Positions 31,961 through 43,800 of a stretch of 64,000 nt of DNA are shown one piece after another. The notes under the pieces are model-generated. The model ran no database searches. It was not told where the DNA came from and saw nothing but the letters and a program-made list of their open reading frames with translations. Position 1 is the stretch's first letter. Each line of letters starts with the position of its first letter. Position numbers and translations under genes: made by a program. This DNA is from Ligula intestinalis. Lineage: Eukaryota; Platyhelminthes; Cestoda; Diphyllobothriidea; Diphyllobothriidae. Location: assembly GCA_036362985.1 (NCBI GenBank), contig JAYGXS010000007.1, positions 8,760,464 to 8,824,463 of the forward strand, written 5' to 3'.

Positions 31961-32466
31961 ACGATTGAATCGTTAAGAAATAATCAACTATCAATCCTCG
32001 ATGTTCTGGTGCGCTGACGTTTGTCTGAATTAATGCAAACCACAGCATTCAGAAAAGCCACTAACATGAAGCAAATTCTACATTTCCACACCAATCACAC
32101 TCTGTCTCACAAACATAGTTGAGTTTCGCATTCTTTTCCAAAGAGCTGAAACACATTGTAGCACAATAGCTGACAAAAAGTGGAACAATAATACCTACTT
32201 GACCGTTTTCGAGCTAATGGATACGCGTATACTTTTATCAATCAAATCAAGCGCCTAATGTATAGACTACAAGCAAAACAAAAGCATCCTCAAGTTCGGA
32301 GAGCCATTCTCTACATAAAAAAAGTCTCTGAAGCAGTCTGTTGACTGTTACAAACCATTGGAGTAAGCATAGCACATCGACCTCAGGTGACAATACGCCG
32401 CCGATTGATGCAACCTAAAGACAATTTGACACCTTCTGAAACCCTTGCAGTTGTTTACCGGATGTA
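31961..32466 (+). pseudogene. Family-C PLE RT/linker, part after the nested insertion
   Basis: Resumes TIESLRNNQLSILDVLVR, then LSELMQTTAFRKATNMKQIL, HFHTNHTLSHKHS, FRANGYAYTFINQIKRL and GVSIAHRPQVTIRRRLMQPK with DNLTPSETLAVVYRM, the last residues being the start of the GIY-YIG core. Broken by stops and shifts, then cut by the MITE-like element at 32,467. Confidence 0.85.
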
Positions 32467-32859
32467 AGCTCTCCCAACAAATGTAGGCACACTTCAAATA
32501 ATTGCAAACTTGGTGTTTATTATAATTTAATTACTTAAAAAATGTAAAAATATTTACCAGTATCATTTGATTGTTATTTAAATTACGTTTTGACTATCAC
32601 AACAGTGGCAGCATTGAGAAAAAACATTGGGCATGAATGCAGCCGAATACCAAGGGAACTGTTTAATTGTGTGTGCTATCCAATTGCTTTGCGTCGTCAG
32701 CAGTTTAATGATCAAAATGAATGCCAGTTTGAAAATAATCGACAAAAAAAATAAAATGACACATGTAAATATAATTTGAAATTTTTGTAATAATGCAATT
32801 ACGATGAACACTAAGTTTACAATTATATGAAATGTGTTTACGTTTTTTGGGACAGCCTG
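32467..32859. mobile_element. MITE-like element inserted in the PLE nuclease
   Basis: 393 bases of AT-rich noncoding DNA bounded by TA (32,465-32,466 and 32,860-32,861). Terminal inverted repeats GCTCTCCCAACAAATG.../GCTGTCCCAAAAAACG... match at 22 of 28 positions (32,468-32,495 against 32,829-32,856). The CTGTCCCA end resembles Tc1/mariner termini, including those at 7,254, but no close identity exists. An ATGT duplication is an alternative reading of the same junction. Confidence 0.75.
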
Positions 32860-33450
32860 TATGTTGCAACTCTGGGGACTGCAATTACGTTGAAGAAACA
32901 GGGCGCAAATAGACGACCCGCCTACAAGAATACAAAACAGCAGTCAGGAGGCTTGACACAAACTCACAGTTTGCAATCCATATCAGGGAGACTGGCCACA
33001 ACTTCGATATTCGACTGTGGTAGGCCGGGGAACCTTAAAAGCGGAAGGACTGACGCTTGAGACATGGTACTCAGACGCCAACTGTGTTAACAGGCATCTC
33101 GACCTCCCGCGGCCTATTAAGCCCTACGCTATTAGGTAAGCAAACGAAAGGGCCTGGTCAAACCGAACGTACGATTTGCAAACAAAGACTGCACTGTGAC
33201 AAAACCACGGGCAGAGGAAGTTGAATTAGCAGCATGCTCTACCATGCAGAAAGAACACAACACCAACTGCCGTCAATTTATGCCAAAATCCACCCACCGG
33301 GCCAAGCAGCGAGCATAGAAAAAAATGGATCTGCCTATGGCCAACACACACAACTACAACTCTGAATTGCTGAATGATAAAGTCAGTTCTCGTTTTGACA
33401 AAGGACAGCCAGTCCAGCTGTCGGAAACGTCAGCATGTACGCATTGCGTA
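32860..33450 (+). pseudogene. Family-C PLE: end of nuclease and tail
   Basis: CCNSGDCNYVEETGR-like core right after the MITE-like element, then ISGRLATTSIFD in a shifted frame, LETWYSDANCVNRHLDLP, and a tail ending in the hammerhead-like core 33,395-33,428. Together with 28,870-28,999 and 31,961-32,466 it makes one PLE interrupted twice. Confidence 0.85.
33395..33428 (+). ncRNA. Family-C hammerhead-like motif
   Basis: TTGACAAA (33,395-33,402) in place of CTGANGA, stem GACAGC/GCTGTC (33,404-33,409 with 33,417-33,422, six perfect pairs), then GAAACGTCAGC (33,424). The best-preserved stem II of family C. Confidence 0.5.
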
Positions 33451-33539
33451 GTTATCTCGCAGAGGCATGTTCATAGACTTTGAAAAAACTGAACTATACC
33501 GACCACAGAGAATAGTTTCTTAGGAAATTTCAGAAGATA

Positions 33540-34075
33540 AATTGTCAACCATACGTTTGCTTTCGACAAATTCTCGTCAGGCCTCTATATTTTGTATGCA
33601 ATTAACTAAATGAACTATACGAGTTAGTTAAAACAAATAGTACAGCTTTTGGGGGTTGTGGGAGGGGAATCGGCATCAAAAATCTGATCAGCGTTAGGGG
33701 GTCTGGTAGCCGAAAAAGGTGATAAGTTGCGGGGTGTTGGATTAGCGGCTTTCGGTAATGGTAACGGCGGGGCAGTAACGAAGTACTTTTGGGCACACAG
33801 GACCAATCTACGTAGCCTGATGATGACCGCTTCCACCGTAGACACTAAATGTTGTCCAAGGAGTTTTGAATGCATGCGGGGTACCTTGTAGATTACTAGG
33901 AGGGACTCTCTGACATCAATGCGATGGTTTCAATCTGCCATGTGAAAGGAACATTTTAGCCCCTTTATTTAGCTTCTTTCCTACCATGTTGTAATGCATT
34001 CTTATATTGTTTTAGACAAATACCGGCTCGTGTGACCATTGTATGAATCAGAATTAACAAGGTGAACTCTCGAAA
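33540..34075 (-). pseudogene. Family-B PLE: GIY-YIG nuclease and tail
   Basis: Minus strand from ~34,075: PVFV-stop-NNIRMHYNMVG, LVIYKVPRMHSKLLGQHLVS, TVEAVIIRLRRLVLCAQKYF and VTAPPLPLPKAANPTPRNLS, followed by the tail with its core at 33,556-33,582 (CTGACGAGAATTTGTCGAAA). The GIY-YIG core itself is worn (TRAGICLKQYKN for TGCTSRRLSKRVR). Same family as 3.9-4.55 kb and 36.1-36.84 kb. Confidence 0.8.
33556..33582 (-). ncRNA. Family-B hammerhead-like core
   Basis: Minus strand CTGACGAGAATTTGTCGAAA then GCAAACG. Both core boxes are exact, but stem II is very short. The string is kept, with one or two changes, in all three family-B copies. Confidence 0.45.
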
Positions 34076-34079
34076 CCGG

Positions 34080-34300
34080 TGTTTCGATGAAAATGCGAAC
34101 ATCAGTGAAGCTGGAGGACACATTGATGAGCCGGAACCTCGCAGGTGGGTCGAGCAGTGGCAGAATACCAGCAAAACAAGCGTCTGAGTTTTTAGTTATC
34201 TATCTGCTATTGCTCTCTGACCATGTCTCTGATCACGAGTCCGCGATGGGTATCGAAACTTCCAGCGAATAAAAATATTGTTTCAGTACTGTTTCAGTAT
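34080..34300 (+). mobile_element. PLE nuclease end and tail, plus strand
   Basis: FDENANISEAGGHIDEPEPR and WVEQWQNTSKTSV read as a nuclease C-terminus of another PLE lineage, followed by a short tail with a hammerhead-like core at 34,229-34,259 and a GAATAAAAATATTGTTTCAG end. It abuts the minus-strand family-B fragment. Confidence 0.6.
34229..34259 (+). ncRNA. Hammerhead-like motif
   Basis: CTGATCACGAGTCCGCGATG, then GGTATCGAAAC. CTGATCA has C for the conserved G at position 8; GAAAC (34,255-34,259) is intact. Matches the family-A layout at 10,373 and 59,428. Confidence 0.45.
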
Positions 34301-36090
34301 TGTTTCCGTACCTTTGCTGCTGGTATGGTAAGTTGTAACCTCCATTAAGCTTTATTTTGCTACCACAAATATTCCTTAATAAAGACGTGTGGGGTCATTT
34401 TTGCCGCATTCGCAGGTAAATCAGTAACAAAAATTCGCTAGTTAATCCAACTCAGGCGTGAAACGTGCCTTGTAAAATAATGCGACGGTTGATGACGCCA
34501 CTATGGCACGGCGACTAAGGGTCACCACTAACTCAGTTTGGATTAGTATACATATATACAGTAGATTGAATATTTGATTAAATGTGAAGCCCAAAAGATG
34601 TTTGTCGGATTTAACACACATCAAAGGCTGTTTATTTTGTTCAATGAGTTGTCTTCAGGCGCAAAATGCAATTTATTAAAAAACAGTTCAATTCTGATCA
34701 GAATACTGGGGACGAATAAGGGTGGAATTGAGCTAACTCCAAAGACTTTTGATATCCAAGGAAATTGCTATGCTACCACACGTTACAAAAAAGGCTTGTT
34801 TTTGATTGTTGCTCTATAAAATAACATCAATAAAGACCATAATCTTTTAAATTATATATGTTCCGAAAACAGACAATTTTATTTGTGTTTTTATTGGGAA
34901 GAAAGAGCGAATAATAGGTAAAAATTCTTCGCTCAAATTTGCTAAATTTTGGGTCACAAAATTAGGTAATCAAGTAATAAGGCCATAATTTATTGTGCTT
35001 CACCGAAAATAAAGACCAGAAACAAGCGCCTACACAAACATCTCACATAAACTGTCCATTTTTTCTTTCAAGCCGTAAGCAGCAGGTTTTCAAACATTTT
35101 TGTCTGTATAGCAGAATTAATGGATATCAAATTTTAAAACGAAACAGGCAGAAGATTTTTATTTTTTTTTAAATCATCGTTTATATTTTGCCACTCTGTC
35201 CTGATTTTGGTATCCTAAAACTGAGCCTAGAAGTAAAAAAATATCCTGAAATCTGCTGCAGTATGATAGAAAAGTCTGCTTTTTCTTTTGAGCAGGTGTG
35301 TCCCTCATTTTAATGGAATTTAAAAAATGGTAAAAATTTCATATTTTTCTCGGCAATGGGGAGACATTGCCTAAAACTATGACCCAAATAGATAGCTGCA
35401 TAATAATTACTCGTTTTTTATGTTAATGTGTTTAGAAAATATCGTATTTGGATGTTTTTTATAAACATACTATGTTATCCTTGATAATGTCCAATCGACT
35501 GAACCCAATTAAAATCGCCAAATGTTAATCACCATTTCGAAAACCCACTGAACGTCGTCAACGTCGAAATTCCAAAAATAATTTCAAAAACTTTTGCGGA
35601 TGGAAATTTCTCTTGCTGTACATAAAACGGTACATTTACGATTACACCTGCCAATTTCGCTTAAATTTATAAGTCTACGACCTTCATTGTTGCACGTGAG
35701 CTTACGACATTACCTACTGCTCTGACCTCCTTATGTGTGCAATCAAGTGAAAATCTGGTTGCGTTAGTCCAACGTAACTTTTAGCAATGTGTTAACGGAA
35801 TAAACAACTGGAAATTTTCGTAAAAACCGTGTTCTGCTACACATTTTAACTTGCGGCTGCTCGCTAACAGTTATACGTTACATTGCATGTGATATGGAAG
35901 CATATGTATCCGACAATAGTACAAAACGATTATTTTCCACCATGAAGCCACGCGGTTCTTTTTGTGCATAAAGGAGCTTCTTCTTCATTAAAAACTTCAG
36001 TTTATCTTTTACGTACGATGATAAAAATTTTGGATTTTTCCGCTTTTCTAAAAATCTGGTATTTCTAAATTACGTTAAATGACTTTATAA
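34301..36090. other. AT-rich, no gene recognised
   Basis: Longest frame 81 codons (34,574-34,819 plus), no motif. No repeat relation noticed. Confidence 0.45.
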
Positions 36091-36094
36091 ACGA

Positions 36095-36840
36095 CAATAT
36101 TTCAGAAGATGAATTAGCGCGCATACGTTTGTTTTCGATAAATTCTCGTCAGACCTTTACATTTATATGGTATTTCAGTAAATAAACTATGAAGGTTGGT
36201 GGAACAAATAGTACACTTGTAAGCAAAGGGAGAACCGGAGTCAAAGAACCTGATCAGCTTTAGGCAGGACTGGTAGTCGACCGAGGTGGTAAGCTGAGTG
36301 CTGTTGGATTAGCGGCTTTGGTCTATGCTCACTGCAACATCGCAACGAAGTTCTTTTGGACCCATAGCACCGGTCGACGAAGCCTGATGGTGGCCGCCTC
36401 TGTCATAGCCAACATTCTGTCTCCAAGAAATTTTCAGTAGCCTGAGGGTATCTTGTAGATCACTTGAAAGGCCTCTTTGTCATCCACGCGATAGTTTGAG
36501 TCTACCAGGTGCACTAGAATGACACAATTTATACCCGCTAGTTGGCCCTTTGTTTATTATGCTGAAACGTGTTCTCGTACACTTTTGGACAAACGCCAGC
36601 CCGTGCAACCAAAATATCCTGCCTTATAGGAGCAGGTAAATAAATATATGTACATAGAGGTGGTCTAGGCTGGCAGTTTGTCCATGATCTTCCCTTATAG
36701 GATGGGAGTAGTACATGGGCGTTGGCTGCTGGAAACGTGGTTTCTACAGCTTGAAAGAGGCGCTTTCTGAGAAGTTCGCTTGGTTCGTCCCCTCAAAATG
36801 GGAGCCTGATGAACATTCGCTGATTCTCCACTATTAACAC
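36095..36840 (-). pseudogene. Family-B PLE: nuclease and tail, correct block order
   Basis: Minus strand from 36,840: AVETTFPAANAHVLLPSYKG, FTCSYKAGYFGCTGWRLSKS (GIY-YIG core), VREHVSA, ILVHLVDSNYRVDDKEAFQV, RMLAMTEAATIRLRRPVLWV and QKNFVAM. Then a tail whose core CTGACGAGAATTTATCGAAA is at 36,133-36,153. Stops and at least one shift. It shows the block order that is disturbed in the 3.8 kb copy. Confidence 0.85.
36133..36153 (-). ncRNA. Family-B hammerhead-like core
   Basis: CTGACGAGAATTTATCGAAA followed by ACAAACG on the minus strand; boxes exact, stem II two pairs only. Confidence 0.45.
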
Positions 36841-37270
36841 TGAGGGTTTCGGCACAATTTTAGCCATATTTTTGGCGATAAATCGACTATAATACCATTA
36901 TTGTTGACACACGCCGTCCACAACATCAAGCTTTCTTTCGTTGCAACCGGTTGAGCAGATCCTTTTCACCCTTTGCGTCAGACATCATATTAAATTACCT
37001 TTGAAGTTTACCGGTACGAAGCTAGCACAATGTGTCTTATTTTAATGAACGACAATTACTTTATTGTTGTGGGAGGCTATTGTTTGGACTGATTTTCCAT
37101 AAAATGGATTTGTTTCGTAAAACCGTTGGATTCATGAGTTAAAACACCTACTGATAGTAGCGGACTAAACAATCTCATAAAAAAAAACAAGAATTTTCTA
37201 TAGAGCCCTCACAGCATTCGCATAGCGACGATAAGAACATGTTAAAATGAAACTAACAAAGACAAAGAAG
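36841..37270. other. No gene recognised
   Basis: No open frame over 60 codons; A-runs near 37,180. Nothing supported. Confidence 0.4.
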
Positions 37271-37273
37271 ACT

Positions 37274-37405
37274 GGAATGGCCGTTTCTGGCTGATCAGCC
37301 CTCATCGGCCATTCCTACCCAAGCCCAGGTGTGGAAAAACCGGAACTCGAACGCGGCACTTTGGTCATGGGACAAAACGCTCTATTACGGGCTCCTTTCT
37401 TTGTC
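37274..37405 (-). repeat. tRNA-like unit with a two-stem hairpin
   Basis: Minus strand: GGAGCCCGTAATAGAGCG (A-box-like) and GCGTTCGAGTTCC (good B box), then GGAATGGCC, GATGAG, the palindromic GGCTGATCAGCC, AGAAAC and GGCCATTCC. The outer 9-bp arms (37,307-37,315 and 37,274-37,282) are perfect and enclose an inner 6-bp stem. GAUGAG and GAAAC are hammerhead-like boxes, but outer pairing of this type is a simple internal loop, not the three-way hammerhead fold. Probably a tRNA-derived SINE head. Single copy in the window. Confidence 0.5.
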
Positions 37406-37589
37406 GGTTTTAATCGGAATAAGATAATAGTAACGGGCTCGCCGGTCTAGTAAATTACTAGGAATTTTCCGTCGTGCCCAAGGGCTCCCTATAAAATCCT
37501 CGCTGGCAGCTGCGTAGGGACCTGAAGAATAATTTAAAGGCTATCTGGTCAGCCAATGCACCCATTTCATAGCGGACTAGCTCAGATAG

Positions 37590-37880
37590 GTATTATAATA
37601 CTCAAAGTAGGGGAGAAGAAGGTCGATATCTGAGCGCACTTTCCTAACTATAAACAATCTGACGTGTTGGAAGTTGTCATGGTGCGTTTAAGGCCGTGGT
37701 CTGGACCGTGGTCAGCTGAGGGGATGACTAGGGATGGGTGTTCAGCCCGTGCGTGGAGTCAGACTGCAATGGTGCCTTCTTAAGGAGGCCCGTTAAGCTG
37801 GAATTCGATCGAGGTTTGCCTAAGCATTTAGATGTGTTTTCGGTCGCGCCAATCACCTGCACCTTCTGTGAGAAAAATGT
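37590..37880 (+). repeat. Dispersed repeat F, copy 3
   Basis: Matches 11,990-12,320: AGGGGAGA, AAACAATCTGACG, GGTCGCGCCAATCACCTGC in order. It ends earlier than copies 1 and 2 and lacks the GT-rich tail. Confidence 0.55.
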
Positions 37881-40800
37881 AGCGTCAGTCTACTCTTGCT
37901 ACAATGCAGCGAAAGTCAGCGTCCTGTGTCAGAGTACATGGTGGACCACGATAAAAACCACCTGTCAGAATGCATGCAGTTTTAAAATGCCTTCTGACAC
38001 TGACGAACAGCAACTAGTAGCAAGTGCATGATTTTTATTTGATCTGTCTAAGTCTGGTTGCAGGTAAATGGGTTTCTACTGCACAAGTCAAGCCCATTTT
38101 CCGATTGGGAGCCCCCCTCCTAGTCCTAAACCCTGATATACTCTGCCTAACGGGGTATCCTCTTTCCGATACCTCCGTCCACTCTGACATCCAGTCTTCA
38201 TATTGGAACTCTTTTCAGTAAAATTCGCAAATATTTTTATCATATACTTTGTTTTCATTCTTATCACACTCACAAGCACTTCATTTCCTTAATTTAACCA
38301 CTTTTGGGTGCTTGCATTGTTCACCTATTTTATATTGTTCTCCTGTTTTTTCACCTTTATTTAAAAGTGAATTACTGATTTGTAAATATATTTTGCGAAT
38401 ACTTTCTCCAACCGCCAATTATTATATGTTTTTTAAATTGATATTAGAAATACAAGGCCACTTCACAACGATCAAGCAATTTGCTGATCGCAATCCTGAT
38501 GAAGCTTCTTATCTCTTCTCTTTTTTACATTTATGTGTGTTTTTTATGCAATTTTTTTAATTATTTCGAATTTCGGTAATATCTCATCAACTCTTAAATA
38601 ATGGCAGCAGAGTCTTTCGGTATTTATGCACCGAGGCTTCCAACGTATATGTTATCGTAATTGGCACATTAGCATTCTGTTCTGCCATTCATAGCACGCT
38701 TACTGACGTGCAAAGAAACTGAAATCCAGAAGCAGAGATTGGACCTGTCCACATACCAAATGAGTATTTTTTGTAAACCTCTATGTGTAAACATACATTT
38801 ATATATTTACCGACCAACATCACCAATATCATGCTGTCTTCCTCAATGCAGGTCCTTATTCTCCCAGTTTCAGGCCTCAGAAGTCGTAGGTGCTAATGCC
38901 CTCTTTTTGAATGACACGCTGACACAGATTCTAACTGGAGTTCACCTGAAGTTGACATTTGACTGACTTATTAGGGAATTAAACAGGATGATTATTTTAG
39001 TCCCCCTTGTTTTTGCCATATAAAGATTCCCGAATATAGTAAAGTTTTACGTTTTTTATTATTTTAACTGAATTTTTTCCTTAACTTTGTTTTTCTTCTC
39101 AGTTTACGTAGTGCAGTTCTTATTATTTTTTTTAGTTTAGTTTAGTATCAGTTTAGTTCAATTTTTAGTCTGTTACTGAAATCCATTAATTCCAGTTAAC
39201 TTGAAGCTAATTATAGTTTATAGTTTAAATTAAGTTTGGTTAAGTTAACTTTTATTAGTAAAACGTGATTGGTTTTTACCTTATAATACTATAATACCTG
39301 TCCAAATGCATTACAAGTTATCATTACATTTTAAAAATATGAAAAAACTTACCTTTCAAGGTTTTACTTGAATCTTGGAACTGTGCAGTTCTTTGCACAG
39401 TTCCGCATTTTTGTGCAAATCCACAATTTCTGCATCTCCGCACTCTGCACAGTTGTTTTTTTTCTACTTTATGTATTCCTGATTTAAATGTTTTTATTTA
39501 AGTATTCATCTTATTTTTACTTTGATACGATGCACTTATTTAGTAATTTATTTCCCCCTCCTGACTCACCCATATAACTCCTTTTACCACCGTTCCCGTG
39601 TTACGCGATTTTCTATAACTGTGTGGTTACATATCAGGGATCGTGGTCGTTTTTTGGTCTGCGTCAAATAGTTTCTATTAGATTCGAAAATATAAATCAT
39701 TTAGGATCTCTACGAAGACATGTGAAAACGTTAAAGGATAGATACCAACAGTCGTGTATTTCACCAGTCTCTTAATGCCATCGCTAGATGCGATCTTTTA
39801 AAAGTACTACTTATTTTAATGACGCTCGCTTTTGTGGCGTTTTTCAGGTGTTAGCGTATCAAAAAGCCAAGAGTGGGCTTTGAGACTATTTTATTTTCAA
39901 ATGTAAAATTCTTGTCTTTCAAACGTACAAAGTAGGTTCGAATAAATAGGCATGCGTTTGTGACATGCATTATGTGAGTTTAGCCGACTCGGCTCGAGCA
40001 TTTGCTAAGCTATCTAACCAATGAAACTTCGGCGTTTTTCCTCGGTCCGCGAACGTTTACCGATGAAACTGCGACGTTTGTATGCACCTGAAATGTATAG
40101 AAATGCATATTTGCAGAACTCAGGAAAGATCACCATTTATTTTCACGTACACACAGTTTACAATTTCAAATAAAGCCTATAAAGCATTACTTTAAGGTAG
40201 CAAATCAGACAGTTTTTTCTACGACAGACCAGATATCCCAGGAAATGTATAGCCTGGAAATAGAAATCTTGAACTAAATATAGTTGCCTACAGAACCACT
40301 CAATCCTCAGGACATTTCAGAAGCTGGCTATAAGCAACGTATTTTATCTGAAGATTTCTCAATCCGTCTCTGTTCTAGCCCGTATGCAAGTCGAGAAGAG
40401 TACACAGTCGCCCGTACTTTAATGAGCTTTCTTTGCAAAAATATACACGCTATGCTATCTTTTCCATAACTTGTACTTTTACTTTTAAATTAGACAAATA
40501 TCGGACAGGAACCAGACTTGGAGTGATAAGAAGCAGTCATGAGAGGGTCTTTTAAACAGAGTTGCAAAAATTGTTGGGAAATCGCATGCCCGGTAATCTG
40601 GATTTATCTAGTTGCTGGCTACTGGTCACAGCCATTTGTGGCGTTCTTCTTTTTGGCATGTTTACACGTTCAGACTAGCTGTGGTAGCGCCACCAACACG
40701 CAGATGACTAATGTTTCATAGAAACCAACTATCCTGCGTAACTGCGCAGTATTTGGTGGCAGTATGATGACATGCTGCCATTGGCCTGTTATTTAATAAG

Positions 40801-43800
40801 AGTCATTTTGAACCAATTGAGTCGGCATTTTTGGGGTATGTGCGTAAAATGTCTTAAATTGCGGTTAATGACCCTTGAGCAAAAATAATTTCGTGGCTGT
40901 AACAGGGAGAGACAAAGCCTGACAATATTTTAATCGAATACATAATGTTAGAGGCATGGTTTCACCTACAGTAGAGCACTGCAGCCTCCAATAACGATGG
41001 TAGTGTTTTAATCTGCGGTATTTGCGGCTTACTATATTTTTTCAGACGCAGTACATGAATGGAATTTAGAAAAAAAGGTAGAAAGAACTTACGAAAAGCC
41101 TGGGTGTCAGGAAAGTTTGAAAGTATGGAATATAGGCAGTCCTCCTGTGACACAGGTGAAAAAGGACACGAGTCAGATACGGGGCGGGGCAACTGGTCTC
41201 TACATAGTCTAGAAAAAGAAGAGAGCAACAATCCTTTATGAACCGATCTGAAATACCAGAATATTAAGCATCGAATAAAAACAAATACAAAAAAGGCGTC
41301 AGGCGACAATGTCAATTTTTGATTTTTTGATCAAAAACGGTTTATTTCTTGCATGGGCATTTAGAATTGAGATCTTATTTACGCTTTGACAAAAAACCTA
41401 ACTTCAATCAGTGTGTATAAAAGTAAGGGGTTTGGAAGACTAGACGATTTGTATCACAGAATAGAAGCTCGTGCAAGTGTCAGTGAGCAGTTAAGGCATC
41501 CGAATGAATAGTTCTGGTGATCACGTCGAATCACAAACTTTTCTGGGATGGATTGCAATAGCTTTAATCAATTTATATGCCATGAAATTCTGTCGGTCCA
41601 ATGCGAACCATCCCACATGTCAATTTGATGTGTCTTTTAATAACTGTTTTCGCAAACCCTAGAATAATTAGTGCATGCTTTATTCACAAGCTGGTGGTAG
41701 AGGCACTAGATAGAAATCTGTAAACTTCTGTTTCGCTGATATTATGCCACCACATGGCACAGTAACGAGGGGTTGGGCTCATTTTGGGTCTCCGAGCATG
41801 CTCTGTGTGCGTCCTCGTAGATACTGCAGTTTTGAAATCGTAGCTTCTTAAACTTTTCTATGAATTATTATCTAACTTAGTGTCCATCAGTATATTTAAG
41901 GTTCTGTAAGTGCGAAACGCAACTGTATAGAAATATTTGGACCAACTTCAAGATAGTTGGCTACATTTTACAAGCTGTGGATAGGCAATCAGTAATATAA
42001 CCTAAATAATTACTTACCACACTGGTAGGTTGTTTATACTACTTATTGTCTGCACTCAGATTACGCGATCAGACCGCAGTGGCAGAGGGACTTGGCACAA
42101 ATACTCATATTAAAGGTTTTTAGGCCCTGGAATATATTAATTAACCTGAGGCAGATAATTTCTTTTTGTGGAAATTTAAAGCGGCTCCAATTTTAAAACT
42201 TGAATATCTATCAAAAATCACAAAGGGCATGCTGCAGAAGGCACCGGTACCAACGGTACCATACAGCTGCAGACTATCAGCAAAAAACGTTACTGTTAGC
42301 ATATAGAGAATTAACACCTGTGGCGGGAAAAAATTCGTTGTTTACAAATACTAATGAAGACACGCACTTACTCGCAGATAAGGTCGACTATCATTGCGTC
42401 GTCCGTTGAGCTCGGGAAGGCGTTTACAACGAAAGGACACAGCCCCACATAAAGAAGCAGCAGGGTTTGCAGTTTCCTAAGAAAATGAGAAAGTAAACAT
42501 GAGATAATTTTATACAAAAGTAGGCCCGCGCAGACTGTAATGAGGCCGTGTACATGCTCAAGACATTGACCTAGTACACCAGGAATGGAAAGTGGTGAAA
42601 CTTAGCTGGTCATTTATCACTCATTATATTTGTAAAACCACCAATTAATACTGTACCGACATTTAGATGCCACTAACTTATGCAAAAATGCAGCAAGTAG
42701 AAATTGAAAGAACAAGAAGAGGAAGAACAAGAACAAAAAGGAACATCGGGCACTGCAAAGGTCGGACTTCAATTAAAACTTTTCTTATCAGAATGCTATG
42801 GCAAAAGTACATTGGCTTTGGTTGGCACGTAGATTCATGCACACCAAAATTTGGAAACCCACCCGTTCGTTTGTTAATAACGAACCTGTCTGTGCGGCTA
42901 TATTCTGCAATGTCAATTGAGATCTTTGCACCTGATACGGCAATTATTTAAAAACCTGGCTTTTCGAGTTTGTCCATATGCGCAGTGCCAACCCCGTGGT
43001 TAAATAATATTGTGATATAAAGCAAAACTTCGCAACTCGAAGGCATATACCTGAAAGTCTGTTGGTCAAGCCTGGATCCGAGTATGGTGATTCAACTAGC
43101 TTGCCACACATTTTTCCCCACCGCATAGGTAAGACCTACAATCTCGTCTTACCTTAAGATTAAATATGAGCCTTCGCTGATGCATATGTGTTCATCCATT
43201 CGCGTCTATTGTTATCTTCCCGCTTTTTTCGACCTATCCACTTCGTCTTCCAGCTGTCTTCGAATTTTTTTCTGTTCGGAAAGGAATCCATACATGCTAA
43301 TTTGTTTTTTTTTTATTATTTAGATAAGCTTTTCTTATATTCTGAATTACATTTTGCCTGTCTTTAAACAAACTCGTTGAATTGTCTCCAGAAGTGTTCA
43401 ACGGGATTATAATACAATTTTGCATGCAGTTGATATAATCTCCAATAATTTTGATATGATTCCCGAAAAGAGAAGCAGTTTTTGGTTAATGGTGGTCCGA
43501 TAATACCATTGATGCCCAAATTTAATTAAATAACACTCGTTTTACTTCCTAATTATTAATAAATTGCTCTCTAAATCATGTTAAAGCTCCGTGCTTTAGA
43601 AGTGCATGCTGGGTAGAGCTACATTATTTTCATAAAATTTAGATATTTGTTTACGTATAAATATGAGCGCAAAAAGCTGACTATTCAAGCTATCAAATTG
43701 AGATTCCCTAGGATTTTCTACCAAACAATACTTTTGGGAGTTCGACAATTTACTATGATGCCAACATATAAGGAGCTTTATATGTTAACAGCATTCTGAA

